This document shows, piece by piece, positions 1-11,267 of a DNA stretch of 64,000 nucleotides. The notes beneath the pieces were generated by a model. It searched no databases and was not told the origin of the DNA. It saw only the letters and a list, made by a program, of their open reading frames with translations. Origin of the DNA: Oidiodendron maius Zn (lineage: Eukaryota; Ascomycota; Leotiomycetes; Myxotrichaceae); the NCBI GenBank assembly GCA_000827325.1, contig KN832887.1:372001-436000 (forward strand), read 5' to 3'. How positions within the stretch are numbered: position 1 is the stretch's first letter; every line of letters begins with the position of its first letter. The position numbers were made by a program, and so were the translations under genes.

Positions 1-963
1 AGCCTTAGTTCTGGTAGGAAACTAGTTTCATTAGCTATAGGTATGGCTGTAGAACATAAATGCACTTCCTCTAAGGAGTAAGTAATCTGACTGAATCTTT
101 GAGTTTTATAATAGTAAGTTTTCTTCTATAAATAAGTAGTTAGAATATAGGCGTTAAAGGAGAGAGCATAAAGGTAGAATATAGACTTAGCTAGAGGCAT
201 AAAGCTAGATAGGTAGAAAATGAAAAGAAAAATAATTTCGGGAATTTTATACTTTAGTCAGAATCATCAGCTTTACCATAAGACTTTTCTTCGCGGAGAT
301 ATTTATTAGAACGGTTGTGGGGTTTCCTATAAATGCTAGGGATACTCTATGATAATATCTCCTCGGTCTGCTTCGCAAGGTGCATGCCTAAATCTTCCAG
401 AAGCTTAGAGATGGTAGTCGGTAGAGCGTGTGTGACAGTGTACAAAACAGATCTGGGAACTTTCATGCATCTACTCGCGGGGCTTCTAGCCGTTGAGGAG
501 CTTGGGGCTCTCGCCACTCATTTTAAGAGCCCTGCGGGCGGAAAGAACGGCATAGTCCGCGTCGCATTTTGAGTAATCTTGCATTGAATGACCGAGTCCG
601 CACTCTCACACGTCGTCCCACATCCTAGCGACCAGCAACATCGTAGACAGCCTTTGGACTTGGCCCTAAAACTTTTGCTTCTCGTGGGTACAATAGTCCT
701 CATATCTATGATTTAATTATTTGAACCCCCATATTCTATTCTGGTTTCATACATCTTCCAGCGCCTATACTAGTAACACTTTGCCTCTCTGGACTCATCT
801 TATTCGCTTCATTGCTGTAGAGGCCAACCAATCCACATTGGACAATCCGACGATACTAGACGCCATGTAGGCTAGATTCGTCTGGAAGTCGATGCAAACA
901 AGGAGTGAGCAGAATAATTTCTGCTGCAGATAGAACGTTCTCCCGCCAGCCATGTTCCCCACA
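1..963. other. Gene-poor AT-rich left edge
   Basis: I see no supportable gene here. The first 300 bases are AT-rich with short TAG/TAA-rich stretches. The few short open frames lack family resemblance and splice signals. The right part, from about 900, is the promoter region of the aldehyde dehydrogenase gene. Confidence 0.5.
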
Positions 964-981
964 TTGTCCCACCGTCCCGCC
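964..981 (+). promoter_or_regulatory. Cluster motif site A upstream of the aldehyde dehydrogenase
   Basis: One copy of TTGTCCCAC (964-972) is followed directly by CGTCCCGCC (973-981), about 150 bases upstream of the dehydrogenase ATG. A TATA-like ATATAAA lies at about 1024-1030. The same nonamer occurs in tandem at 12423-12452 and 17822-17872, in front of other genes of the aromatic cluster. It is inferred to be a binding site for the cluster's C2H2 regulator. The repetition is seen directly; the function is inference. Confidence 0.5.
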
Positions 982-1126
982 GCCCCCGTCTCCGGCTTCC
1001 CGGGCAGTGATCTAAAAAGGACGATATAAAATCATAGAACCTTTTCCTATCATAAGTGCATTACTAGGTCCAATTCATCAATAAGTCAAATACCTTTAAT
1101 CTGAAATTCGCGACCAGTCGAGCAGT

Positions 1127-2753
1127 ATGACACTTTCCAAGGACACCGACACGGGCCTCAATGTCGTCCCACTCTGGATCAATGGACAGAACACTACATC
1201 AACGTCGGCGCGATTTCCCGTCTACTGCTTTGAACAGCAGAAAGACGTGTTCCTCGCTGAATCGGCTGATAAAGAATCCGCTACCCGCGCTGTGGACGCT
1301 GCGTTGAAGGCATTCAAAACTTGGAAGAAGACCCCAGTCATACCTCGTAGGAATCTCCTGCTAAAAGTTGCGTCCATTGTCCGGGCGCGGGTAGAGGAAT
1401 TAGTCCAGGCACAACGGGAGGAGACCAGTGTGATTGAGCTTTGGGCACGGAAGAACGTCAGTCTTGCCGCGGATGTGGTCGAGGAAGTTGCGTCCTCTCT
1501 CTCCTCGATGCGCGGCGAAATCCCTCAAACGGCTTCAGAAGGCAGTCTTGCACTCGTTCTGAATGAGCCTATCGGTCCTATTCTCACCATTGCTCCGTAT
1601 GTGCCCTGGAATAGAGTCTATTTATTTTCTCTCTGAAACTCACTACTAATATGGGACAGGTGGAATTCGAGTATTATTCTGGCCCTGAGAGCGATATCAA
1701 CGCCCATAGCGGCAGGATGCACGGTGGTTCTTAAGGCTTCAGAGCTGTGCCCAAGAACTCACCATCTTCTTGCCGAGATCTTCGAAGAAGCTGGCCTCCC
1801 AGCCGGAGTTCTGAATGTAGTGCAAACGCGACGAGAAGACGCCGCGTCCATAACGGAGACCATCATTGCGCATCCGGGGATTAGAAAGATTGATTTTATT
1901 GGAAGTGCTCCTGTAGGAAAATTGATTGGACAGGTCGCTGCAAAGTATCTAAAGCCAATACTAATGGAGTTGGGTGGAAAGGGGCCTGCCATTGTCCTTG
2001 ATGATGCGGATCTCGAACAAGCTGCGAAAAAATGTATTACTGGGGGTAAGCACAATCGACGAAAAGTACATGCTTGGTTATTAACATGTATACTATAGCT
2101 TTTCTCCACCATGGTCAACTCTGCTTTTCCACAGAACGGATCATTGTCTTGGAGAAAATCGCCCCACAATTTCAAGAGCTGCTCAGGCAGGAGGCGGCGC
2201 ATTTTATACCCGGCAGTGGCGCGGCGGAGGGCCTAGTAGATAAGTCAAAGGATAAATTGGTCGACGCCGAGAAGAAGGGAGCCAAATTTCTCATAGGCGG
2301 ACCATCATACGGTGGCATCGCTTCCCTAGTCCCAACTATCCTGACGGGTGTCACTCCAGAGATGGAAATTTACCACGAGGAAAGTTTCGGACCATCCGTG
2401 GCACTCTTTATCGCCCGAGATGATGCGCATGCTATAGAAATTGCCAATGATACGCCCTACGGCCTGAATGCCGCCATACACTCCAAGGATATGGGACGAG
2501 CTCTCGATGTAGCCCGAGAAATAGAGTGTGCGCAGGTTCATATTAATAATATGACCGCCCATGACGAGCGTAAGTGTTCCTTCTTTGTCTCCTGTCTTGT
2601 GCGTACAGCGACTGATTTATGATCATAGCTACGCTGCCTGTAGGAGGATCCAGAGGCAGCGGCTGGGGGCGATGCAATGCAAGCTGGGGCCTGAATGAGT
2701 TCGTAGCTCCCAAGTTGATCACGCTAAGCGCGACTGGAAACAAGTTTTTATAG
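1127..2753 (+). CDS. NAD(P)-dependent aldehyde dehydrogenase (ALDH superfamily)
   Basis: Four exons (1127-1596, 1660-2045, 2099-2569, 2629-2753) encode 483 residues. The enzyme should oxidise an aldehyde to its carboxylic acid. All superfamily residues are present with canonical spacing: Asn159 in PWNS, Lys182 in VVLKASE, Glu260 in MELGGKGP and nucleophile Cys294 in HHGQLCFSTE, so Asn-Lys is 23 and Glu-Cys is 34 residues apart as in known ALDHs. The EESFGPSV motif and a typical C-terminal PTLPVGG segment follow. Intron 2 is placed so that the catalytic Cys exon starts at 2099. The aldehyde substrate is unknown. A semialdehyde from aromatic ring fission is plausible because site A ties the gene to the cluster at 8201-20338, from which it is separated by the element at 2892-8012. 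Confidence 0.9.
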
Positions 2754-2891
2754 GAATGGGAGCTTTGACACCGGCATGTAATTATATTTGCGCCAGTACT
2801 GTTTTCTATTAGAGATTTATACGCAGAACTTTGTCAGTGAAATATCATAGAGAAAACGAATTATAGTTCATAATATGAAATAAAGTACCTA

Positions 2892-2929
2892 ACGTCTATC
2901 CCTGTGTAGCGGAAAACCCTACGTACCGG
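2892..2929 (+). repeat. Left terminal inverted repeat of the NLR-carrying element
   Basis: It starts ACGTCTATCCCTG after a TA dinucleotide and pairs with 7975-8012. It contains GGAAAACCCT, which is identical in the right copy. The left copy carries more T and A at the differing positions. Confidence 0.7.
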
Positions 2930-3933
2930 AAAAAATGATAAGTACTTTGACTTCAAGCATCTTAAAATCTATATGCACTTTAATATCTCTTATAATTTCT
3001 TATAAGTTATATTCCGTGGTTACTCCCGGACACCCTAAACCCCTCCTACTAGAAAATCACGTTCGTGTCGTTACCCTCACGCCTGATTTGCAAAGAGATT
3101 CCTTTTATAGTATAACAGACTTCCTCTACTGCAGCTCCACCACCGAGCTTATATCATCCCGAATACTTATAAAGGAGTCTTATCCGAGCTCTAATGCCTC
3201 TCTACTATGCAGAAAATCGTTATCAGCTTTGTGGCTGCTGTGGCGTGTAAATTTAGATACGGTTGCCACGCGCATCAGTACCTCGAGTCGAAGCAACTAA
3301 CGATTTTGGGTTAGAGCGAGACGACCCCACACCTGCCAGAGTAATTACGACGTGCCTTCGAAGAGAAAGAGACCGCGGGCTTTTCGGCCTTCTTTTTCCT
3401 AGTAATATCTTAAAATCTTGTGGCGTGGTGTAAGCCAGCGGCTTGCCTCGCTGTTTCAGAGGCCTCGCTGTAGTCAATAAAATGCCTTCCAAATTAAATA
3501 AATACTATATTAATCTAGTATTTCAGAACTGAAACTGCCATTATATTTATTTATTTGAACTCATTTGAACGGATTTCGAAGGCTTCGTGTGAGCCGCAGG
3601 CTAGCACCAACGTAATTTCACTTACGCAATCATTCGCCAAGCTTGTCGCCGTTTAGGCTGTGGCTGACGCAAGGCCAAACTGCACCATGCACGGCCCCTC
3701 CTCAGCTCGGCTTCATGAGGTCCAAATGGCCAATCTTAGTCTCCTATGCAAGCCTGACGTGGCCAGCGCATCAAGCCTGAGTCTGCCTAGCGGGTGGAAT
3801 CTAGCCTCGTGAGGCTGAGTGCAGACAAACCTGTCTGCGAAGCCGAAAGGCAATCTTCTATTCTCTGCTTTTTCTCATTCCTCTCTCTTACCTTTTTTCC
3901 CTATGCTAATAACAGAGCTGTGCTTGAATCACG

Positions 3934-6900
3934 ATGAGCTTCGGCTTTAGCGTGGGTGACTTCATCACGGTAATCGAGCTTGCCAACAAGATCCGCAAGG
4001 AGTTCGTCGACGCGCCGAGCCAATTCAGGGCTATTTCTGACGAGTATGCTGTCCTGGCTACCTTTTGAGTAATGCTAATTCCGTTGCCGGAACAGGGTTA
4101 GAAGCCTCTCGATCGTTCTCCAAGATATTAATATTAACCTATCGGACCACGAACTCAACGATCAGCAACAGACGCGCCTGCAGGAAATTTCCAGCAGCTG
4201 CCGAAACGTCCTCAACGAATTAGAGAAGACAACGAGGAAACATCAAGAACTAGAATGCAGGGGTGGGAGTTTGAGTACAAAGGCAAAGAGGGTTTGGAAG
4301 CGACTCAATTGGGAGCCAGAGGACATCCGCGAGCTTCGGGATCGGATCACATCGAATGTCTTACTGCTCAGTATATTTCTTGGAGGAATATCAAGGCAAC
4401 TATATCCCATCTCTATATTTAACGTCTGATAACTGATTTTATAGTCAAATAATAACTGAGACAAAACGTGGTGTAGATCAATTAAATCAGAATCAAGACG
4501 ATCAAGAACGAAACATTATTCTCGATTGGGTTACTACTATCGATCATGCTTCTCAACAAAGCGATTTCATCAATCGGCGACAGGCAGGGACTGGACAATG
4601 GCTAATTGATTCGGAGGAATACCAGGCATGGGTGCAAACGTCTAAGAGGACGTTGTTTTGTCCAGGGATTCCCGGAGCGGGAAAGACAATCCTTACTGCA
4701 ATCACTATCGACGATTTGACTATGCGGTTCCAGAGTGGGGCAGACATTGGCATTGCGTACCTCTATTGCAACTTCCGGCGGCAAGACGAACAGAAGGCCG
4801 ATAACTTGCTTGCAAGCCTGTTAAAGCAGTTAAGCCAGGAGAGGACTTCTTTACCAGATAGTGTGAAGGCCCTCTACAAAAAACACAAGGACAAACGGAC
4901 ACGACCATCATTTGACGAAATATCAAGAACGTTCCAGTCTGTAGTTGCTATGTTTTCAAAAGTCTTTATTGTTATCGATGCACTTGATGAGTGTCAAACG
5001 ACTGATGGCTGCCGAACGAGACTCTTAACAGAAATCTTCTTAGCCCAAGCTAAGTCAAGAGTAAACGTTTTTGCGACCTCAAGATTTATGCCCGAGGTTA
5101 TGGAGAAGTTTGAAGGGAGCATTACACTAGAGATTCGTGCTAGTGAAGAAGACGTGCGACGATATCTCGATGGCTACATGTTTCGACTCCCAGGTTTTGT
5201 CAGCCGTAGCACAGACCTACAAGAAGAGATCAAGACTGGGATTGTGCTGGTAGTAAAGGGAATGTGGGTTCCCTATGTCCATGTGAAAGACGAAGCACTG
5301 ACGTGTTTAAAGGTTCCTCCTTGCACAGCTCCATCTTGATTCCCTGATTGGAAAGAGATCAGCTAAAGCTATCCGAACCGCTATTGCAAAGCTACCTACA
5401 GGAGCAAATGTATATGATTGTGCATATGACGACGCAATAGACCGTATCGAAGGGCAACTACAAGACCAGGAAGAGCTGGCAAAACAAGTCCTATCCTGGA
5501 TTACCTGTGCAAAGAGACCATTGACTACATTGGAACTCCAACATGCCCTTGCTATAGAGGTTGGCGACTACGAGCTTGACGAAGAGAATCTGCCCCAGCT
5601 CGAAGATATGGTCTCAGTATGCGCCGGTTTGGTCACAATCGATGAGAAAAGTGGGATTGTTCGATTAGTTCATTATACAACACAAGAGTACTTTGAGCGA
5701 ACGCAAAGGCGATGGTTTTCGAAAGCGGAGAGTGAGATCACAACAACATGCGTTACATACCTTTCTTTTAATACCTTTAAGAGCGGCTATTGTCAAAGTG
5801 ACGAGGAGTTTGAACAGCGGCTTCAATTAAATAAGCTATATGACTACGCAGCACACAATTGGGGTCATCATGCTCGGGAGGCTTCGACTTCGTGTCAAGG
5901 TTCTATAGAATTTCTCCAGAAACAAGCCCAAGTCAAGGCGTCAAGTCAAGCACTGATAGCTGAGAAGGCTTACTCATCCGACACGATGTATAGCCAAAGA
6001 TTCCCGAGGGATATGACAGGACTGCATTTAGCAGCGTACTTTGGGCTTGAGGCTATCTTCCAGGCGCTGCTTGCTACAGCCCAGCTTTATGTCAACTCGA
6101 AGGACGACTACAGTCGGACGCCGCTATGGTGGGCTGCTGCGGAGGGGCGCGAGGGTATCGTCAAGCTGCTGCTTGCAACAGAGAAAGTTGATGTCGACTT
6201 AAAGGACAGATACAGTCGGACCCCTCTATGGTGGGCTGTTGCAAAGGGGCACGAGGGTATCGTCAAGCTGCTGCTTGCAACAGAGAAGGTTGATGTCGAC
6301 TCAAAAGACAACAAAGGTCAGACGCCTCTATGGTGGGCTGCTGCAGAGGGGCACGAGGGTATTGTCAAGCTGCTGCTTGCAATAGAGAAGGTTGATGTCG
6401 ACTTAAAGGACAGATATAGTCAGACGCCGCTATGGCAGGCTGCTGCAGAGGGGTATGAGGGTATTGTCAAGCTGCTGCTCGCAACAGAGAAGGTTGATGT
6501 CGACTTAAAGGACAGATATAGTCAGACGCNNNNNNNNNNNNNNNNNNNNNNNNNNNNNNNNNNNNNNNNNNNNNNNNNNNNNNNNNNNNNNNNNNNNNNN
6601 NNNNNNNNNNNNNNNNNNNNNNNNNNNNNNNNNNNNNNNNNNNNNNNNNNNNNNNNNNNNNNNNNNNNNNNNNNNNNNNNNNNNNNNNNNNNNNNNNNNN
6701 NNNNNNNNNNNNNNNNNNNNNNNNNNNNNNNNNNNNNNNNNNNNNNNNNNNNNNNNNNNNNNNNNNNNNNNNNNNNNNNNNNNNNNNNNNNNNNNNNNNN
6801 NNNNNNNNNNNNNNNNNNNNNNNNNNNNNNNNNNNNNNNNNNNNNNNNNNNNNNNNNNNNNNNNNNNNNNNNNNNNNNNNNNNNNNNNNNNNNNNNNCTT

Positions 6901-7216
6901 AAAGGACAGATATAGTCAGACGCCGCTATGGCAGGCTGCTGTAATGGGGCACGAGGGTATTGTCAAGCTGCTGCTTGCAACAGAGAAGGTCGATGTCGAC
7001 TCAAAAGACAACGAAGGTCAGACGCCTCTATGGAGGGCTGCTGCAGAGGGGCACGAGGGTATTGTCAAGCTGCTGCTTGCAATAGAGAAGGTTGATGTCG
7101 ACTCAAAAGACAACGAAGGTCAGACGCCGCTACAGCAGGCTGCTGCGGAAGGGCATGAGGGTATCGTCAAGCTGCTGCTAGCCACAGGCCAGGTCAACAT
7201 AATTTCAGATAGATAA
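3934..7216 (+). CDS. NACHT-ankyrin NLR (fungal STAND protein), assembly gap inside
   Basis: Exons are 3934-4043, 4096-4395, 4445-5263 and 5313-7216, the last interrupted by 368 Ns. The order is an N-terminal fungal STAND-type domain (start MSFGFSVGDFITVIELANK), a NACHT NTPase with Walker A GIPGAGKT at residues 211-218 and Walker B VFIVIDALDE at about 310-319, a winged-helix-like linker, then ankyrin repeats from about residue 645. These proteins act as intracellular receptors in fungal self/non-self recognition. Intron 2 (4396-4444) uses a GC donor, and intron 3 starts GTGGGT. Ankyrin units are 34 residues (102 nt) and nearly identical in DNA. The frames before and after the Ns disagree, so the gap size is not exact and the repeat number is unknown. 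The gene lies inside a TIR-bounded element. Confidence 0.85.
6100..7197 (+). repeat. 102-bp tandem coding repeat (ankyrin array)
   Basis: Tandem units of 102 nt encode 34 residues each, with shared EGIVKLLLATEKVDVD. At least five units, the last incomplete, are read before the gap and three after it. Units come in two main subtypes (KDRYSQ and KDNEGQ starts). High DNA identity between units suggests recent expansion or gene conversion, as known for fungal NLR repeat domains. Confidence 0.9.
6530..6897. other. Assembly gap (368 N) within the ankyrin array
   Basis: The run of Ns falls in near-identical repeats, a typical cause of assembly collapse. The start-to-start distance of the flanking units is 394 nt. 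This is not a multiple of 102 or of 3, so the N count is an estimate. Confidence 0.98.
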
Positions 7217-7974
7217 ACGCCACTCTGCTTGGCCTGTGATAGTAGTCATATTAACATTTTTCAATTAATTTATGTTCTTTATATTTAATATCTTTGATGA
7301 AGAGGGGCTTGGAGTAGCTAATATTTATACATTAAAATGGGTTTATGTTCAGTGAATCTAGAATTCTCTAGCAGATTCGCTTTTTAATCTTTCAGCTACG
7401 TAATCTTAATATTGCCAACATAATTACTGCAACTTAGTATACTCTTTCTTATATGAACGAGCAATGCTAGTTGTGAGAGGTGAGAGAAGTGAGTAGCAGC
7501 TTTGTGCAGAAGCAGACACGTACGTGGCTGCTTATAGAAACTTCTAGAATAACGCTACACTTCACCGTGAGTTTCGTATAATATAAAATAAAATACGATT
7601 AATTCAGCGTAACTTAATTGTAAATATGATATTTTATAAGCACCTCGTTCCACTTTGTCCGGATAAATCCGGCATAAAGGTGTCCTTCCGCTTTGTGTCT
7701 TTAAACTTTGCAGCTGTATTCTTTCTTGATAGGAGCTTTGTGCTACAGTCCCAAAATTTGAAGACAGGTTAATAGTTATAACAGAGCAGGGGGGAAAAAC
7801 CGAAAGGACTTTAAACGCTATCGACAGAACAATCAATAATATAACCACAACGGTAGTATTTTCTTACTGTAGGCCAAACCCTTTTAAAGAAATAGCTAAG
7901 GAATAGAGGAAACTAATTATAACTTTATATATTTATGTAGTAGAGATTTGAGACCCTCAAACTGTTAAGTCATT
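7217..7974. other. AT-rich non-coding right part of the element
   Basis: There is no convincing gene between the NLR stop and the right inverted repeat. A 97-codon minus-strand frame (7555-7848) has no recognisable domain and is probably chance. Confidence 0.5.
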
Positions 7975-8012
7975 CCAGCACGCAGGGTTTTCCGGCACGC
8001 AGGGATGGACGT
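7975..8012 (-). repeat. Right terminal inverted repeat of the NLR-carrying element
   Basis: It ends GGGATGGACGT before TA (8013-8014). It contains two direct copies of CACGCAGGG around TTTTCCGG. It is the inverted partner of 2892-2929. Confidence 0.7.
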
Positions 8013-8200
8013 TACTTGGCAGATGTCGCGCAAATATCTGGCTTTGCATGAAAGAACATCTTTTACCCTAGCTCTTGACATCGGTGACATTGATTTTAGC
8101 CAGTATATCTTGATTCGAACATAAGGATGTAAGTCGAACCCCCTATGAAGTGGCTAACTGTAAGATCATGCGACAGAGGACTGAGCAATGCCTGGCAAAT

Positions 8201-9283
8201 TCATCTAGCTACCATTGTCTCTCTTCCCCCCATTACATCCTGCCACTCCTTCTCCGCTATAGCTCTATCTGCGTACGCCCCCAACTGCTCTGGAACAATT
8301 GCCTCCCTGCCAACGTCACGCATTCGGGCAATGAAGACGACCACATGCGTGTCTAACGCTGTAGGCCGCTGAAGGCCGAATAACCACTTACCCTTCGGGA
8401 TCCCCTTTGGCGTGTAGGTCTCCGATGGCAGCAAAGAGCAGAGCTCAGATAGCAGGAATGTTGCTTTTTCGTTCATTTCTTCAGTCACCATGGGTTGGAG
8501 ACCTCCCACTTTGTTGCGTTCAATCCTGCGATGAAGAATTAGGAGTGATTGAAACTAGCATCTCCCTTACTGTACGTATGAAAGAGGGATGTGTCACATA
8601 CACTTCCTTCTTATATAAGAGTGCATCCCTGTATTTTTCCGAGATGTTCCCTTCCATTCTCTTCTGCACAGCTCTTACGAACCCCTGCGCCACCTAGAAA
8701 ATTTTTGTTCAGCCCAATTAGGTGAAGCAGGCTGGCGGTAAAACGTAGATGTGGAATAGTCTTGAACCTTCGGGATTTGTATTTGAAATCGCAGGTTTAA
8801 TTCACAATTATACAAAGAAAGACGCCTGGTCAGGGGAAACGCACCTCTTCCCTGCCGGGGAAAGAAAGCGAAAAGTAGTTTAGCGCATGTAAGTCCGCTA
8901 GCAAGCGTGTGATCTGCTTTTCGTACAATTGTGGAATCAAAGACGGATATGATTTGGCTAAATAATGAGTAATTTCCAGGCTGTCTGCGATGTTCTCAGG
9001 GAGTGCTGCGGAACTGAGAACTGGTACCTAGTCGAACTTAAGTTGAGACCTAATGTCATCAAAAGATTTAGGAAAATCTAACTTGGCCTAGTGGGTTAAC
9101 CTCGCACAAGAAGTGTTCTGATAATTGTTCTTCGTGGAAAATATCGATAACTTGCTCTTGTATAAGAATTTCGGACTCGGGATTTTTAGGGGCTCCCATG
9201 ACTGCTATGGTGTAACGGACCATGATCGAACAAATAGAGAAGTGATTGTGATAGAGGATATAGGGAGCGGATTTAGTCGTCAT
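8201..9283 (-). CDS. Glutathione S-transferase-like protein
   Basis: Minus-strand exons 9083-9283, 8845-9027, 8602-8693 and 8201-8525 encode about 266 residues. The N-terminal half reads as a thioredoxin-fold GST domain: a YHNHFSICSIM active-site region, EVNPLGQVPVL with the conserved cis-proline region, then PENIADSLEITHYLA for glutathione binding. The C-terminal part is an all-helical GST domain containing GLQRPTALDTHVV. All junction phases agree, but the 151-nt second intron is longer than usual and its borders are less certain. It could conjugate or isomerise a reactive ring-fission intermediate, as maleylacetoacetate isomerase-type GSTs do. That role is inferred only from its position beside the FAH-family and decarboxylase genes. 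No clear cluster motif lies upstream. Confidence 0.8.
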
Positions 9284-9728
9284 CCTGAGAGCCTACTATG
9301 TGATATAAATCGATATTCTTCAGGTCCGTGAAACACGCAAGGCGAAGTACAGGAGGTTGCGCAGGTTGTGTTTGGGAGTCTCCTCTAGTTAATATCGAAT
9401 TTATATGGCAGGGCTCGTGTTACAAAAGCACCACAGATGATGATATAAATGACACAACTCGCATATCATTTACCCTTTTCGGCCAAAGGGAGTGTAATAT
9501 TACTAAGATTACCCCTTTAGGACGCTGCAGTCCATATGCGGCAAATGAGTAACGCCGCCCTTAAAATGAAGCGATTGCCCACACAATAGTCTATATAGGT
9601 TTTACTGATGTTGTAGAGTACTATATACTACGCTAGCCATAATACATCAAATTTCATAATTATACAATAGCGATTGCTACAAGCACGTATAGTAAAATAG
9701 TAAGATATAAAAATGTATGTGATTTGCT
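9284..9728. other. Intergenic region, GST-like promoter and decarboxylase 3' end
   Basis: I found no gene and no TTGTCCCAC motif here. Confidence 0.5.
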
Positions 9729-10790
9729 CTATAGCTTTCCTTTTCCTATCTCCAGCATTTTGCTGGCATTTCCAATTAGAACTGCCGTCCTCTCTTCCTT
9801 GGTCCAAATATTCATCTCTGCTGTCATTGCCTCAGCAAGCCTTATGACGGCTCCATCTGGCGTGAACGGACTGTCACTCCCGTATAGTAATCTGTCCATT
9901 CCTGTATATCGTAACAAGCCCCAAATCTGGTCTGGAAATGGAAATCCAGCAAGATCAAAATAAAATTGCTTTGCAAACGTTTCTTTTACAACTTTACTTG
10001 TTAAATTTTGGTCCCCTCCGATAATCGCTGTAAATGACGTAAAACGCTCGATTAATGGTGGAAGCGCACCGCCGGCGTGAGGGATAATGAAGGTGACATT
10101 AGGGCAGCGTGCTACAGTACCAGAGGCAAAGAGGTTGATTACTGCGCGGGCAGAATCAAACATAAACTCAAACATCGGGTTTGGATATTGAGGTAGTGTT
10201 ACCGCTGATGTAAGGCCATGGCCTTTGCATGATTGCATGTAGGGCGTAGTAGGATGGATAAAGACTTTTGCATGCCGCCGATTAAGTTCTTCAAAGACAA
10301 TATCTAGCGAAGAATCGCCTAGGTAGGTGCCATGGTGGTTGGTCTCTAGTATAATGCCGTCTGCTTTTAGAGTGTCTAAGACGTATGGGATTTCCTGCAG
10401 CGCTCCTGCGGTGTCTGGCAGTGGCAAAGAACCCCAAAAGCCTAGCAAAGATGGATGGCGAGAAACAAACTCAGCAGCGTAGTCATTGCACTGCCGGTTT
10501 AGCTTGCACGCAGCATCATTATCGCCTTCAACAAGATAAGTACCGGGTGAGCTGATAGATATTATAGACTTGCTAATGTTTAGCTGTTTCATTAGAGCCA
10601 GATGGGATCTAGCGCTCCATTCCTAGAGAAAAAGTTAGAAGAAGATTATACTTGGGTTTATGTTGATAGCTAGACGTACTGGGACTGCTGGCATGCCATC
10701 TGGCTTTCCATGACCTGTCTTCTCGCATGCTTCGCGATAAAATGGAGGGAGGAAGTGGGCATGGACGTCAATACGCTCTTCGAATGGCAT
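9729..10790 (-). CDS. Amidohydrolase-2 family decarboxylase (ACMSD / 6-methylsalicylate decarboxylase type)
   Basis: Two exons on the minus strand (10680-10790 and 9729-10622) encode 334 residues. The family carries out metal-dependent, non-oxidative decarboxylation of aromatic or ring-fission acids. The HxH metal motif is DVHAHFLPP (His10 and His12). Further expected ligands or catalytic residues appear in KVFIHPT, FIIPHAGG and LLYGSDSPF. The 57-nt intron separates MPAVP from EWSARSHLALM, matching the family. The gene runs in the same direction as the GST-like and FAH-family genes on either side. Upstream, GTCCCGCC occurs once on each strand. The substrate cannot be read from sequence; a hydroxybenzoate-type acid would fit the cluster. 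Confidence 0.88.
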
Positions 10791-10998
10791 ATTGTAAATG
10801 TGACATGTAGTCGGTGGAATGATGCGTGCAGTCCTTGAGATAACCCGAATTCGCCTCTTTCTGGAGAGTGTTGCTGTAGGGCAACTTCAATGAGCTAACC
10901 TTTTGTATTTAAAAATCTGGCACTTGATCAAAACTTGTATCGCCTCTACTATTCCGGAATAGCCGAAAGCTGGCATTGCTACTACACAAGGCGACTTA

Positions 10999-11102
10999 GT
11001 CCCGCCTTATCCACCGCAGAAAATACGGGACGCTCGAAATACCATTTGTCACTGATTACAGATGCTGCGGCAAAACACTTATTCTTACGGCTAGGGCGGG
11101 AC
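10999..11102. promoter_or_regulatory. Inverted pair of GTCCCGCC sites upstream of the decarboxylase
   Basis: GTCCCGCC lies at 10999-11006 and its reverse complement GGCGGGAC at 11095-11102, about 210 and 305 bases upstream of the decarboxylase start. They resemble the second half of site A and the middle repeat of site B. This is weaker support than at the tandem arrays, because an 8-mer pair can occur by chance. Confidence 0.3.
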
Positions 11103-11267
11103 TGTACATGCGCGGAATTCCTGTTCATGAGGTCAACCCAGATTTCGTAAGAGAGTACGTGTGTAAATTAATTATTATCTGCAGATAAAATAGATCTCGT
11201 GGAGTCTACTCTAGCATCACATCAATAGGGCATGTGGCATTCAGCGAATTTACAAGTTTTCTAATCA

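Larger units (their letters stand above)
2892..8012. mobile_element. TIR-bounded element carrying an NLR gene (Tc1/mariner-like ends)
   Basis: A 38-bp segment at 2892-2929 is repeated in inverted orientation at 7975-8012 with 31 of 38 positions matching. The dinucleotide TA flanks both ends (2890-2891 and 8013-8014), as expected for Tc1/mariner/pogo-type insertion. Six of the seven mismatches are transitions, as RIP mutation would leave. The 5.1-kb interior contains the NACHT/ankyrin gene and no recognisable transposase, so the element would be non-autonomous. It lies between the convergent 3' ends of the aldehyde dehydrogenase and GST-like genes. Alternatively, two separate remnants may happen to flank the gene. 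Confidence 0.6.

Noticed and set aside
6100-7197. Regularly spaced repeats suggestive of a CRISPR array or minisatellite
   Set aside because: The repeats are coding, in frame and encode 34-residue ankyrin units of a NACHT protein; the organism is a eukaryote.
7555-7848. Transposase remnant inside the NLR-carrying element
   Set aside because: The 97-codon frame shows no DDE motif or helix-turn-helix pattern that I can recognise.
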